From NCBI RefSeq assembly GCF_003533305.1, contig NZ_DOEH01000016.1, forward strand, positions 266,893 to 322,636: DNA of 55,744 nt, written 5' to 3'. The position numbers and the translations under genes were made by a program. The notes beneath the pieces are model-generated. The model ran no database searches, was not told the DNA's origin, and saw only the letters and a list, made by a program, of their open reading frames with translations. Source of the stretch: Providencia sp. GTDB lineage: Bacteria; Pseudomonadota; Gammaproteobacteria; Enterobacterales; Enterobacteriaceae. Shown here piece after piece: positions 9,299 through 18,749 of this stretch; position 1 is the stretch's first letter; each line of letters starts with the position of its first letter.

Positions 9299-9426
9299 GT
9301 AACACTCCTTTATCCCCGCAGGGATCTTGATGTTGGATTGTGTTGAAATAGGTTCAGCGGCTGTTGTTTCAACTGCATTTTCCAATAATACATTTCAACT
9401 ACATTCATTTTGACTATATTTTGTAC

Positions 9427-10272
9427 TTATTGCCGTGCTAAGCGACCTGTTTGTGGTTTAAATTGCTCATTACTACGCCATGGGTTGATATCAAGGCCAC
9501 CTCGGCGTGTATAGCGTGCATAAACACTCAATTTTTCAGGTTTACACAGTTGTGTTATATCGTTAAAAATACGTTCCACACATTGTTCATGAAACTCATT
9601 ATGATGGCGAAATGAAATGAGATAGCGTAATAACGCTTCATGATTAATTTTTGGGCCACGATAATGAATTTGTACTGAACCCCAGTCAGGCTGATTCGTA
9701 ATAAGACAATTCGATTTTAACAAATGGCTGACCAATGTTTCTTCAACAATTTCACTTTGTGTACAATCAGCTAAATAATGGCGGCTGAATTCATAATTAT
9801 CGATATCAATATCTTGTTCATCTATACAGATACCATTAAATTGATGAATAGTTTGTTGTGAAAAATCATCTAGCTTATGGAGTGTAACGCTAACCTCGCC
9901 GTTAGCACAGTAACTTAAATCACTTTGCAAAACGCTTCGCACATTTTCCCACGTTTCAAATTTGGTTTGGTTAAAACTGTTGAGATAGAGTTTAAAACTT
10001 TTAGATTCAATAAGGTTGTCACTATTTGCATTTACACTAATAGAGCCTATTGCGACTTGAGGTAGACCTTTAGGGTTGAGCCATGAAAGTTCATACAGTG
10101 TCCAGATATCAGCCCCTTGAAATGGCAGAGCATCATTTCGAATTGCTAAAGGCTCTCTATTTAAGCTACGAGGAACCGCTTGTAATAACGTTGGATCGTA
10201 TTGATCAATGTAAGCGGTTTTTTTACCGAGAGTTAAATTGTCGAGAGCTGGATTGTTCTGGTAGTGTGACAT
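9427..10272 (-). CDS. queF: NADPH-dependent 7-cyano-7-deazaguanine reductase QueF
   Basis: QueF reduces preQ0 nitrile to preQ1 amine in queuosine synthesis. This is the long (type II) form of 281 residues, two tunnel-fold halves in one chain. The catalytic cysteine is in [15 protein letters not shown] (about residue 190). The substrate glutamate and NADPH region [12 protein letters not shown] follow near 223-234. The C-terminus [13 protein letters not shown] is typical. Length is the same as E. coli (282). It sits between ppnN and the divergent syd, as in E. coli. Confidence 0.95.
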   Translation of the reverse strand: MSHYQNNPALDNLTLGKKTAYIDQYDPTLLQAVPRSLNREPLAIRNDALPFQGADIWTLYELSWLNPKGLPQVAIGSISVNANSDNLIESKSFKLYLNSFNQTKFETWENVRSVLQSDLSYCANGEVSVTLHKLDDFSQQTIHQFNGICIDEQDIDIDNYEFSRHYLADCTQSEIVEETLVSHLLKSNCLITNQPDWGSVQIHYRGPKINHEALLRYLISFRHHNEFHEQCVERIFNDITQLCKPEKLSVYARYTRRGGLDINPWRSNEQFKPQTGRLARQ

Positions 10273-10423
10273 ATTGATCCTTATACTTCATAAACTAAAA
10301 TGAGGCTCAAAGCAGGAAAAGGGCGTAACAAGCACATTTTTTACGGTTAATCTGCTGTGATAATATCATTTATCAACCCTATTGACGTCTTTCAATTCAA
10401 TTTGGTCTAAATAATACATAATT

Positions 10424-10984
10424 ATGAATACAATAATTTCTGAATCACTTAACAATTTTACTCAGTTATATATGTCTCAATGGTTGGAGCAAACAGGTTT
10501 ACCTCCAGCATCTGTTGATTTATATGGTATTCCCTCACCCTGTATCGTACGTACAGGTGAGAATTGGGTTTATTGGGAACCTCAACCTTTTCCGCTAGAA
10601 AATAAAAGTCTTCAAAAGGTTGCCACTGCACTTGATATTAGTTTACAGGATGATATTCATGGTTTTTATACCACTCAACTTGCGGGTGATATGAAAGCGA
10701 GATTTGCAGAGTTAGAGCTCAGTTTGGTTCAAGTATGGAATGAAGACGATTTTATTCGTTTACAAGAAAATTTAATTGGTCATTTAGTGACTCAAAAGCG
10801 TTTAAAACTGCCACCAACATTATTTATTGCGACTTTGGATTCTGAAATTGAAATGATTTCTATGTGCAATTTAAGTGGCGAAATTATTTTAGAAAAATTT
10901 GGAAGTAAAGAAAGAAGAGTACTTGCTCCTAATCTTGCTAGTTTTATAAATGCACTTTTACCGATAATTGAGCCACAAAGGTAA
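10424..10984 (+). CDS. syd: SecY-interacting protein Syd
   Basis: Syd is a peripheral inner-membrane protein that binds SecY and proofreads translocon assembly. The 186-residue product carries the family's FTQLYMSQW...GLPPAS start, the acidic EDDFIRLQENLIGHLVTQKRLKLPPTLFIA core and the PIIEP C-terminus. Length fits (E. coli 181). It is divergent from queF and followed by a non-coding region holding the CsrB-like RNA, as E. coli syd is followed by csrB. Confidence 0.93.
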   Translation: MNTIISESLNNFTQLYMSQWLEQTGLPPASVDLYGIPSPCIVRTGENWVYWEPQPFPLENKSLQKVATALDISLQDDIHGFYTTQLAGDMKARFAELELSLVQVWNEDDFIRLQENLIGHLVTQKRLKLPPTLFIATLDSEIEMISMCNLSGEIILEKFGSKERRVLAPNLASFINALLPIIEPQR

Positions 10985-11003
10985 GATATCAGATACGAAG
11001 ATG

Positions 11004-11021
11004 TGTAAGCATTTACCTACA
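11004..11021. promoter_or_regulatory. Putative GacA/UvrY (SirA) box
   Basis: TGTAAG-N6-CCTACA matches the 18-bp consensus TGTAAG-N6-CTTACA for GacA/UvrY-family response regulators at 11 of 12 half-site positions. It lies in the syd-virK intergenic region, upstream of the CsrB-like RNA. In enterobacteria UvrY activates csrB from a far-upstream site of this kind. It is about 170-270 bp from the plausible RNA starts. Confidence 0.6.
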
Positions 11022-11275
11022 ATTGGGTTAAGCAATATCTTAAATATTTTTAATTTAAGTGAAATGATAATTATTTCACTTTTGATTTCATGACGTTACT
11101 ATAGATACCCAATATCACTATGATTTGTAATGAATTTTAGTTTCCTCCACTAGGTTGTTTCATTAATAGATTTAATACATTCTTATGTGGCTGGACAGGG
11201 TAGATTGTTTAGCTTTTTATAAGTAAAAACAAAGTTATGGATGACTAATTAGACTTATTTTGTCTATTAAATTGT

Positions 11276-11383
11276 TTTTATTTGACAGGATGTCAGACGA
11301 CAGGGAGTCGTTTTTGCAGGATGCTGTAAAACGTGTTTAAACTCGAGATGAGCCAGTCAATGTTTTTATTGGCTGGCTTTTTT
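11276..11383 (+). ncRNA. Short CsrB-like (CsrA-sequestering) RNA; 5' end uncertain
   Basis: Three consecutive small hairpins present CsrA-type GGA loops: TGAC-AGGAT-GTCA (11283-11295), CGAC-AGGGA-GTCG (11298-11310) and GC-AGGAT-GC (11316-11324). The second resembles the first hairpin of E. coli CsrB. A strong terminator follows: 11351-11361 paired with 11368-11378, then six T. The locus, directly after syd and before yqcC, is where E. coli has csrB. A weak TATTAA -10 at 11264-11269 gives the 5' end used here. Further GGA motifs (11193, 11239) would be included if transcription starts near 11190. E. coli CsrB is about 369 nt with some 20 motifs, so this is much smaller. Confidence 0.6.
11351..11383 (+). 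terminator. Terminator of the CsrB-like RNA
   Basis: AGCCAGTCAAT (11351-11361) pairs with ATTGGCTGGCT (11368-11378), with one T-G wobble around a GTTTTT loop, and is followed by TTTTTT. It points on the plus strand, away from syd. No coding gene ends just before it, so it must serve the RNA or a long syd mRNA. Confidence 0.85.
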
Positions 11384-11462
11384 CGTTAACGGCACTTTAT
11401 TTCTTTATCGATAATTCAATTTTTGATTATGCGGTATTGATTATATACAGTAATAATTGTAT

Positions 11463-12377
11463 TTAACTTGCTAATTTTTCTGATGTATTCGTATTAACTG
11501 AATATTGAGTGAGGGAGTTTATTATATTCTGGAACATGGCCTCTCTTAATGCTTCACGTCGACGAAATTCAGCTCGGCGCTGGCTTTTAACTAATTCAAT
11601 ATCTCGTACTGGTTCTTGAAGCGGAAGTTGATACCAACCTTTAGGCGTCAATATTGCACCACATTCTTGCCAAAAATTGTCATAGCTTGATTTTAAATGT
11701 TGGCTTTTAATATGGCTATTATTTGATATTCCCAAAATCGATGTAATGTTGAAATAAGCAGCGACTGCATAAATTGCTGACATTAATAAATTTTTAGGTC
11801 TCATACCATGCATTTGTTTGGTAATAGATTTAACTTGTTCAACACTTTGCTCAGTTGAGGGGCCTTGTAGAGAGCAGACATATAATTGTCCTTGGGGCCC
11901 GAATGAAAAACTCATTAAATAAATTTCATCACCGGTTTCATTGCGTAAATTTAAAGTTAAGTCACCTTCTCGAGGATATTCGGAGTAAATCAGTCTTAAT
12001 TGCGCGAGATCGCCTGATTTAAGTTCTATATCGGCAACTTTAAGGCCTTCACGCTTATCTGAAAACATCGCCTCAATGGCATCAGGGGTAAAAGTATTTT
12101 CTATCAAATTCAATGTATGGCTTGCAGTAAGTAGCTTTTGTTTACCACTCCAAGCTTTGTGTAGGTATTTATTAATTGGGCGTTCAATAAAATGAGGAAC
12201 ATTACTTATTGTGCTTGATAATTGAGCACTATGGTAATTTTCACACATAAATTGATATTGCTGATATTGTTGTGAAGGCAGTTTAGCGATGCGAATACGT
12301 CGCTTTAATTGAACGTAACTATTGCTAAAGGATTTCCATATATTATTTTCTTTACGCCACTGCTTTAGTAATCCCAT
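11463..12377 (-). CDS. VirK/YbjX family (DUF535) protein
   Basis: A 304-residue cytosolic-looking protein with no signal peptide or membrane span. It belongs to the VirK/YbjX (DUF535) family: FMCENYHSAQLSS region, then YPREGDLTLNLRNETGDEIYLMSFSF, a PKNLLMSAIYAVAAYF segment and FWQECGA...GWYQLPLQEP near the C-terminus. Family members (VirK of Shigella and Salmonella, YbjX of E. coli) are linked to envelope or virulence traits, but the biochemical role is unknown. E. coli has no such gene between csrB and yqcC, so it is an insertion relative to that order. It is transcribed opposite to its neighbours. Which paralog it represents is not clear. Confidence 0.82.
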   Translation of the reverse strand: MGLLKQWRKENNIWKSFSNSYVQLKRRIRIAKLPSQQYQQYQFMCENYHSAQLSSTISNVPHFIERPINKYLHKAWSGKQKLLTASHTLNLIENTFTPDAIEAMFSDKREGLKVADIELKSGDLAQLRLIYSEYPREGDLTLNLRNETGDEIYLMSFSFGPQGQLYVCSLQGPSTEQSVEQVKSITKQMHGMRPKNLLMSAIYAVAAYFNITSILGISNNSHIKSQHLKSSYDNFWQECGAILTPKGWYQLPLQEPVRDIELVKSQRRAEFRRREALREAMFQNIINSLTQYSVNTNTSEKLAS

Positions 12378-12638
12378 AAATAAACCATTTCTTCTGTGTT
12401 AGTAATACACAAGTATCAATTTGAAAAACATTCGATGATAAAGGTGGTTACAACAACAAATCATAAACGAAACTTAATTATTCTAAATGTATTGTGCAAA
12501 TTAATCGGAGTAATTTAAAAAAGGGTGCCATGTTAGTAGTAGAACTTGTTTTTTATCGTTATCAGCACCATGTTTTCGACAGAATTGTAGAAAAAAATAC
12601 AGTATATTTTGGGTTATCACCGTTAAATAGGTTTTAGT

Positions 12639-12980
12639 ATGAATATCGAGCAACACATTGTTGAAAAATTGCGTCATGTAGAAGATGAAATGAAAGCCAA
12701 ATCATTTTGGCGTGAATTACCGCCAAACGCAGAGGCATTTGAAAGTACTGAGCCATTTTCTATTGATACGATGGAAGCGCTGGAGTGGCTTCAATGGATT
12801 TTGATCCCACGACTGTATGAGTTGATAGAAAAAGGTGCCGCTTTACCCAGTAATTTTTCTATCGCGCCTTATTTCGAGGAAGTTTATAAGGATGACTGCA
12901 ATGGTGATTTCATTGCGCTTTTTGAACATTTACGCGGACTTGATAATCTATTTCAGTTTACGCCAATGGGTAAGTTATAA
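12639..12980 (+). CDS. yqcC: YqcC family protein (DUF446)
   Basis: A 113-residue soluble protein of unknown function (YqcC/DUF446). Family signatures visible are EMKAKSFWRELPPNAEAFESTEPF, followed by MEALEWLQWILIPRLYELIE. The stop codon is directly followed by the truC ATG (TAAATG), so the two are translationally coupled. The order yqcC-truC-yqcA is that of E. coli. The 261-bp upstream gap, shared with the divergent VirK-family gene, is AT-rich; no promoter is confidently assigned. Confidence 0.92.
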   Translation: MNIEQHIVEKLRHVEDEMKAKSFWRELPPNAEAFESTEPFSIDTMEALEWLQWILIPRLYELIEKGAALPSNFSIAPYFEEVYKDDCNGDFIALFEHLRGLDNLFQFTPMGKL

Positions 12981-13739
12981 ATGTTAGAAATTATTTACCA
13001 TGATGAATATATTATTGCCATTAATAAACCCGCTGGCATGTTGGTACATCGTAGCTGGATAGATAGTCAAGAAACCGTTTTTGTGATGCAGACTCTTCGC
13101 GACCAAATAGGGCAGTATGTTTATCCCATTCATCGTTTGGATAAACCAACTTCAGGTGTTCTACTTTTTGCACTATCAAGTGAAGTTGCAAGGCTGCTAT
13201 CTGAGCAATTTGAGAATCATCAAATTGAGAAAACCTATCATGCCATCGTACGGGGTTATGTTACTGAGGAACAAAAAATAGATTATCCGTTGCTTGAAGA
13301 GTTGGATAAAATTGCTGATAAGCGAGCAACAAGAGAACCCGTATTACAAGAGTGTGTGACGCACTGTAAGCCGATTGAAACAGTTGAGTGTGCGGTTGCT
13401 ATTGGTCGCTATGATACTGCCCGCTTTAGCTTGTTAGAGTTGAAACCTGAAACGGGGCGAAAACATCAATTAAGACGACATATGTCACATATTCGCCATC
13501 CTATCATTGGTGATAGTAAACATGGTGATTTGCGGCAAAATCGTGGGGTAACCGAACATTTTTCAGTTGCACGATTAATGCTACATGCGAGCCAATTAGT
13601 TTTAATTCACCCGATAACAGCGCAAAAAATAACGCTTATTGCAAATTGGGATACTCAATGGTTATCACTGATTGAGCAATTTGGATGGTTGGATGTTGCG
13701 ACAAAACTAGGTTTTGATGCAGTAAATCAGGCGAGTTAA
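12981..13739 (+). CDS. truC: tRNA pseudouridine(65) synthase TruC
   Basis: TruC isomerises U65 to pseudouridine in the T-arm of certain tRNAs. The 252-residue RluA-family protein shows motif I NKPAGMLVHRS. It also has the catalytic aspartate in HRLDKPTSGVLLFALSS (about residues 53-69) and the motif III region LKPETGRKHQLRRHMSHIRHPIIGD. It starts one base after the yqcC stop. Length is close to E. coli (260). Confidence 0.95.
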   Translation: MLEIIYHDEYIIAINKPAGMLVHRSWIDSQETVFVMQTLRDQIGQYVYPIHRLDKPTSGVLLFALSSEVARLLSEQFENHQIEKTYHAIVRGYVTEEQKIDYPLLEELDKIADKRATREPVLQECVTHCKPIETVECAVAIGRYDTARFSLLELKPETGRKHQLRRHMSHIRHPIIGDSKHGDLRQNRGVTEHFSVARLMLHASQLVLIHPITAQKITLIANWDTQWLSLIEQFGWLDVATKLGFDAVNQAS

Positions 13740-13777
13740 TTTTTACATAAATTAAGCACGTAAATTGAGGAACGGTT

Positions 13778-14230
13778 ATGTCTAAAATTGGTATTTTTGT
13801 TGGCACTGTCTATGGTAATTCATTGGCTGTCGCTGAAGCTGCGCAGGATATTTTAGCGCAACAAGGGCATGAAATTGTTATTTTTGATGAGCCTACATTG
13901 GATGATTGGCAATCTTATAATTCAGATAATAATATTGCTTTAATTGTCACGTCTTCTACAGGACAGGGTGATTTCCCCGATACCATAGCGCCACTTTTTT
14001 ATGAAATTAAAGATGTACTCGGTTACCAACCTGATTTACGTTACGGCATTATTGCGCTTGGCGATAGTAGCTATGAAAGCTTCTGTGGAGCAGCTAAGCA
14101 TTTTGACGAGTTACTGACAGAACAATCTGGTACACGTATTGGTGATGTGTTATTCATTGATGCAACAGAGGTGGATACGCCTGAAGAGTTTGCTAAAGCG
14201 TGGATTCAAGCTTGGAGTGAACTTATCTGA
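13778..14230 (+). CDS. yqcA: Flavodoxin YqcA
   Basis: A 150-residue single-domain flavodoxin that binds FMN. The phosphate-binding loop GTVYGNSLAVAEAA is at residues 9-22. The isoalloxazine loops TSSTGQGDFPD (about 67-77) and GDSSYESFCGAAKHFDELL (about 100-118) are intact. The physiological partner is not known. A Shine-Dalgarno GAGGAA precedes the ATG. It is the last gene of the yqcC-truC-yqcA run and the last gene before the synteny break with E. coli. Confidence 0.93.
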   Translation: MSKIGIFVGTVYGNSLAVAEAAQDILAQQGHEIVIFDEPTLDDWQSYNSDNNIALIVTSSTGQGDFPDTIAPLFYEIKDVLGYQPDLRYGIIALGDSSYESFCGAAKHFDELLTEQSGTRIGDVLFIDATEVDTPEEFAKAWIQAWSELI

Positions 14231-14339
14231 AGATCTGCACCGGTAAACTATCTTAGAAACTATCTTAAAAACTAAAGTACAGTTAATGTAGATATCACGG
14301 TGCAGTCATTTATTCTGCAATTTTAAAGCGATTTTTGAA

Positions 14340-14726
14340 TTATTTACGTGTTAATTTTTCAAGATCTGCTTCAATTTCGGCAATTTTATTAGAGACAACA
14401 TGTTCTAAATGGCGTAAGTCATCAAGAATTTTATGTTTTAAATCGAGTTCAGATTTATCGGTCTGACAGATTTGATCGAGCTCTTCAATAGCATAACGAA
14501 GATTAGTATTGATTTCGTTGATTTCTTTAAAATTATTACTGCCATCTGTCGCAGCAATTGTTTTGCGCTGGCGTGGATATTTAAATTTCACGCTTTTAGC
14601 AAAAAACTCGCCTTTGTCTTTGCGAAAATAAATTTTCAAAATATCGTTATTTGCTTCTTGGCGCAGGGTATAGCGGTCGATGTCTTGAGGGTTGCTGATA
14701 CCTAAACTTTTCAAATTATCGTACAT
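14340..14726 (-). CDS. yaeH: DUF3461 family protein YaeH
   Basis: A 128-residue protein nearly collinear with E. coli Yae[44 protein letters not shown] split over two strands, PRQRKT, and the coiled C-terminus ending [12 protein letters not shown]. Function is unknown. The charged, helical C-terminal half suggests a coiled coil. As in E. coli it is the neighbour of dapD on the same strand. It is the first gene on the right side of the joint between the two E. coli-like segments. Confidence 0.93.
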   Translation of the reverse strand: MYDNLKSLGISNPQDIDRYTLRQEANNDILKIYFRKDKGEFFAKSVKFKYPRQRKTIAATDGSNNFKEINEINTNLRYAIEELDQICQTDKSELDLKHKILDDLRHLEHVVSNKIAEIEADLEKLTRK

Positions 14727-15088
14727 GTAAACTCACTTAGCCGTAGGAGACAGAGTCGATGAATAAATATGAGAGTATGGGCCGGTTATAACAATATCGG
14801 TCTATTTCTCGCTTCTAAAGGATGTGGTGGGTCTGTTTAAATGATAAACAGTATTTCTATTAACTATATAATATTAAATAGAATAGATGAAAATATCTGC
14901 GCACATCACATCATTATTATGGCGAAAAATAAAATAATACAGTTTTATTAATGGCAACCAGCTAAAGCCACGGTCATATTATGCGCGATTTATTGAAATT
15001 GACAAACCTCTCCTTACAAGAAAAAGAGGTCTATCATCTAATTGGAAGGGGAGAGTGTTAGGAAGCTACTCTGTCACCTAATGGAAAG
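14727..15088. other. Spacer between dapD and yaeH, no gene seen
   Basis: This 362-bp AT-rich stretch separates two minus-strand genes. It should hold the dapD terminator and yaeH promoter. I see a 7-bp inverted repeat CTGTTTA-N5-TAAACAG (14833-14851), which could be an operator; its spacing rules out LexA. A weak stem, AACCTCT with AGAGGT around 15004-15031, could end dapD. Nothing here codes convincingly. Confidence 0.35.
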
Positions 15089-15916
15089 TTATTCATCAAT
15101 GCTTCGTAATAGCTCATTGATACCAACTTTACCACGGGTTTTTTCATCCACTTTTTTAACGATAACAGCGCAGTAGAGACTATAACGACCATCTTTAGAG
15201 GGAAGGTTGCCAGAAACGACAACAGAGCCTGCGGGTACGCGACCATAAAAAATTTCACCCGTTTCACGGTCATAAATTTTAGTGCTTTGACCGAGATATA
15301 CACCCATTGAAATGACAGACCCTTCTTCAACGATAACGCCTTCTACAACTTCAGAACGAGCACCGATAAAGCAATTGTCTTCAATAATGGTTGGATTGGC
15401 TTGTAAAGGCTCAAGAACACCGCCAATACCGACGCCACCAGATAAGTGAACATTTTTACCAATTTGTGCACATGATCCGACGGTTGCCCATGTATCGACC
15501 ATACTCCCTTCGTCTACATAAGCACCAATATTCACATAAGAAGGCATCAATACACAGTTTTTAGCAATATAGGCACCTTGGCGAACCGCCGCGGGAGGAA
15601 CAACTCGGAATCCCTCTTTTTCGAAACGCGCTTTATCATAATCTGCAAATTTCATAGGGACTTTGTCGAAATAGCGACTTTCTGCACCTTCAATGACTTG
15701 GTTGTCATGAATACGAAATGAGAGTAAAACGGCTTTTTTTAGCCATTGATGGGTAACCCAAACGCCTGCAATTTTCTCTGCAACGCGGAGTTTGCCGCTA
15801 TCGAGTAATGTTATAGTGTCCATTACGGCTTGTCTTACTGGCGCAGAGACGGTATTCGGTGTGATAGTCGCTCTGTCTTCAAACGCCTGTTCAATGATCG
15901 CTTGTAAATGCTGCAT
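15089..15916 (-). CDS. dapD: Tetrahydrodipicolinate N-succinyltransferase
   Basis: DapD transfers succinyl from succinyl-CoA to tetrahydrodipicolinate, committing it to the succinylase branch of lysine and meso-diaminopimelate synthesis. The 275-residue protein has an N-terminal helical domain and a left-handed beta helix. The hexapeptide repeats are visible ([60 protein letters not shown]). Length equals E. coli within one residue. It lies 65 bp downstream of glnD on the same strand, as in E. coli. Confidence 0.97.
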   Translation of the reverse strand: MQHLQAIIEQAFEDRATITPNTVSAPVRQAVMDTITLLDSGKLRVAEKIAGVWVTHQWLKKAVLLSFRIHDNQVIEGAESRYFDKVPMKFADYDKARFEKEGFRVVPPAAVRQGAYIAKNCVLMPSYVNIGAYVDEGSMVDTWATVGSCAQIGKNVHLSGGVGIGGVLEPLQANPTIIEDNCFIGARSEVVEGVIVEEGSVISMGVYLGQSTKIYDRETGEIFYGRVPAGSVVVSGNLPSKDGRYSLYCAVIVKKVDEKTRGKVGINELLRSIDE

Positions 15917-15981
15917 TGAGTTTATTTCTCCTTGGATAACGAAAAAAATGTTATATCCACCACAGATAAATGTGATGGATG

Positions 15982-18621
15982 TTATATTTTATCCTTCGAT
16001 TTAAGGGCATCTGTCAACCTTTCTGATAACTCTTGTTGCATATTTTTACTGAGCGCTTTGTGATTTTTATCTGCAAGGACAAAAAAATCTTCAACTTTTT
16101 CGCCAATTGTGGTGATCCGCGCGCCGTACAATGAAATTTCCATTTGTGCAAAAATATGCCCAATTTTGGCCAGTAAACCTGGTTGATCAAGTGCGAATAA
16201 TTCCATATAGCTACGACGTTCATTCGTAGAGTGTAGAAAATTAACTTTTGTCGGTACGGTAAAATGACGTAATTTTGCAGGGATCATCCGCGGCTTAGGT
16301 GGCAAAATTTCAGGTTGTTGAATGGCGAGCAGTAGCGTTTTACGGATCTGCTCATATCTATCTTTCGATAAGGCGGCGCCATTTGGCTCGAGTACGACAA
16401 ACGTATCCATTGCCATATTGTCTTTGTTGGTGAAAATTTGAGCGCTATGAATGCTTAAATTACGTCTATCAAGTTCGCTAGCGACAGCGGCAAATAAGTG
16501 TGGTTTATCAGGGCACCAGATAAATATTTCGGTGCCACCATGTTTTGATTGAGTACTAATCAAAACTAATGGATGCGTTAAATCGTGTTTCAATAAATTA
16601 CTGGCGTGCCAAGCGAGTTGTGACGGTGTGTGTCGTAAGAAATAATCTGCATGGCAACGAGACCATAATGCATTTAGTTTCTCTTCATCAATAGATGATT
16701 GGCGTAGTAATGATAAAGCCTGATAACGATGATGACGAATACGTTCACGTAAGTCTGGCGTGCTTTGCATTCCTTGATTTAATTGATGTTCAGTCAATAG
16801 AAAAAGTTCTCGAATAAGACTTTGTTTCCAACTATTCCATAATGTGCTGTTGGTGGCGCAAATATCGGCAACAGTTAGGCACATTAAATAATTTAGACGT
16901 GACACCGATTTAACTTCTAGTGCAAATTGTTTGATTATATCAGGGTCTTGAATATCTCTTCGCTGTGCAGTGACAGACATCAAAAGGTGGCTTTTCACTA
17001 GCCAAGCAGCAAGTTCCGCTTCTTTTATTGAAAAATCATGTTGTAGTGCAAAACTATAGACAAATTCAGCGCCAAGATCTGAATGATCGCCAGAGCGGCC
17101 TTTTGCAATATCATGGAACATCGCTGCTAGACGTAAAATTTCGGGTTGCAGTAACTTTGGATAAACACTGACACAAAGTGGGTGATCGCGGCGATTTTCT
17201 TCTAACGTAAAACTGTCAATTTTCTGAAGGACACGAATAGTATGCTCATCAACAGTATAAGCATGGAATAGGTCAAACTGCATTTGGCCGACAATATTGC
17301 TCCACAGTGGTGTATAGGCGCTTAAAACACTGTGCAAATGCATGGGAACAAAGGCCCCTTTAATTGCGCGAGGGTGTCGTAATATTTTCAAAAATAACTT
17401 TCGTGCTTCAGGGTTTTCACATAGAGGAGTGGCAAGATTCCGTCTAGCAAATCGTAATTGACGTAATGTAGTCGAATAAATACCAGTAATGTTTGGATAT
17501 CGAGCCATTTGGTAAAACATTTTTAAGATGGTGGCGGGCTCTTTGATAAATAACGCTTCATCAATCACATCAATTAATGATCCGCGAAGTTGGAATTGTG
17601 TATCAATGGGGCGTGGTTTTTCATTCGGATTTAACGTTAAAATAGCTTCATCAAATAGCTGCAATAGCATTTGATTGAGCTCTCTGACTCGACGAGTTAC
17701 ACGATAGAAATCTTTCATCATCCGTTCAACAGGTTGATTTTTATCACCTTCATAACCCAGTAAGCGAGCAACACTAAATTGTCGATCAAATAACAGTCGA
17801 TTATCGTAACGTTTAACCACTAAGTGTAAGGCAAAGCGGATCTTCCATAGAAAGGTTAAACATTCTTTAAGTTCGTGATGTTCTTCTTCAGTTAGAAAAC
17901 CAAAACTCACCATTTCATCAACTGTAGTGGCACCAAAGTGGCGGCGGCCTATCCACAGTAAAGTGTGCACATCGCGCAAGCCTCCAGGGCTACTTTTAAT
18001 ATCTGGTTCTAAGTTGTAGCTGGTGCTGTGGTAGCGTTGATGGCGTTGGTGTTGTTCTTCAATTTTGGCGGCAAAAAAAGTGGTTGATGGCCAAAAGTCA
18101 TCACTGAAAATAGTTTTTTGTAGTTGTAAAAATAAGGCGATATCACCACAAATTAATCTAGACTCAATTAGGTTGGTCGCCACGGTTAAGTCATCATTTC
18201 CTGCTTTAATGCATTCTGCCAATGAACGAACACTATGACCAATATCGAAGCGCAAATCCCAAAGCAACGTAATAAATTGCCCAATTTTGGTAGCAATTTC
18301 TTCGGCAAGAGGCTCTTTACTTAGCACTAAAATATCAATGTCCGATAACGGATGCAGTTCATGCCGGCCATAGCCGCCTACTGCGATTAAGGACATATTT
18401 GGACGTTTATCAAATTGATATTCTTGCCATAATCTTGTTAATAGCGCATCAAGGTAATCACTACGGACATGAACTAAATCCACCACGGATTGACCATGAT
18501 TAAAGGCTACTTCTAACCAATTATTAAAGTCTTCAACATGCAATCTTAACGTTGATAGCTCAAGGTCAGAGGGTTGAAATAAATGAGGCGATAGATATGT
18601 TTTAGAAGATACTGTCATCAT
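15982..18621 (-). CDS. glnD: Bifunctional PII uridylyltransferase/uridylyl-removing enzyme
   Basis: GlnD senses glutamine and uridylylates or de-uridylylates the PII proteins GlnB and GlnK. Domains in order over 879 residues are as follows. The nucleotidyltransferase carries [19 protein letters not shown] at 82-100, with the Asp pair. The GlnD-type helical linker ([21 protein letters not shown]) comes next. The HD hydrolase has [16 protein letters not shown] near 500. Two C-terminal ACT domains follow ([40 protein letters not shown]). Slightly shorter than E. coli (890), mainly at the N-terminus. It lies between map and dapD on the same strand. Confidence 0.96.
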   Translation of the reverse strand: MMTVSSKTYLSPHLFQPSDLELSTLRLHVEDFNNWLEVAFNHGQSVVDLVHVRSDYLDALLTRLWQEYQFDKRPNMSLIAVGGYGRHELHPLSDIDILVLSKEPLAEEIATKIGQFITLLWDLRFDIGHSVRSLAECIKAGNDDLTVATNLIESRLICGDIALFLQLQKTIFSDDFWPSTTFFAAKIEEQHQRHQRYHSTSYNLEPDIKSSPGGLRDVHTLLWIGRRHFGATTVDEMVSFGFLTEEEHHELKECLTFLWKIRFALHLVVKRYDNRLLFDRQFSVARLLGYEGDKNQPVERMMKDFYRVTRRVRELNQMLLQLFDEAILTLNPNEKPRPIDTQFQLRGSLIDVIDEALFIKEPATILKMFYQMARYPNITGIYSTTLRQLRFARRNLATPLCENPEARKLFLKILRHPRAIKGAFVPMHLHSVLSAYTPLWSNIVGQMQFDLFHAYTVDEHTIRVLQKIDSFTLEENRRDHPLCVSVYPKLLQPEILRLAAMFHDIAKGRSGDHSDLGAEFVYSFALQHDFSIKEAELAAWLVKSHLLMSVTAQRRDIQDPDIIKQFALEVKSVSRLNYLMCLTVADICATNSTLWNSWKQSLIRELFLLTEHQLNQGMQSTPDLRERIRHHRYQALSLLRQSSIDEEKLNALWSRCHADYFLRHTPSQLAWHASNLLKHDLTHPLVLISTQSKHGGTEIFIWCPDKPHLFAAVASELDRRNLSIHSAQIFTNKDNMAMDTFVVLEPNGAALSKDRYEQIRKTLLLAIQQPEILPPKPRMIPAKLRHFTVPTKVNFLHSTNERRSYMELFALDQPGLLAKIGHIFAQMEISLYGARITTIGEKVEDFFVLADKNHKALSKNMQQELSERLTDALKSKDKI

Positions 18622-18695
18622 TTTCTTTCCGTGTTGATAAGCGCTACAGAAACTTTTATCAGCTTACGGTGTTTGAATAAAGATGAATAGTGAAA

Positions 18696-18717
18696 GATAC
18701 CCCGAAGAAGGGGTATC
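18696..18717 (-). terminator. Hairpin after map (weak terminator)
   Basis: GATACCCC (18696-18703) pairs with GGGGTATC (18710-18717) around GAAGAA. On the minus strand it is followed only by TTTCAC, so the U-tract is poor. It lies between map and glnD and may attenuate readthrough rather than stop it. Confidence 0.5.
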
Positions 18718-18749
18718 CGAGACAAAATAATTTACTGATTAAGGGCTAA

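Noticed and set aside
12378..12480. PhoP box upstream of the VirK-family gene
   Set aside because: Only one GGTTTA half-site next to the start codon; no properly spaced second half.
14833..14851. LexA box
   Set aside because: CTGT and ACAG are 11 bases apart; LexA needs 8.
15058..15330. Second minus-strand frame over the end of dapD
   Set aside because: Shifted-frame reading of dapD with low-complexity composition; dapD itself is full length.
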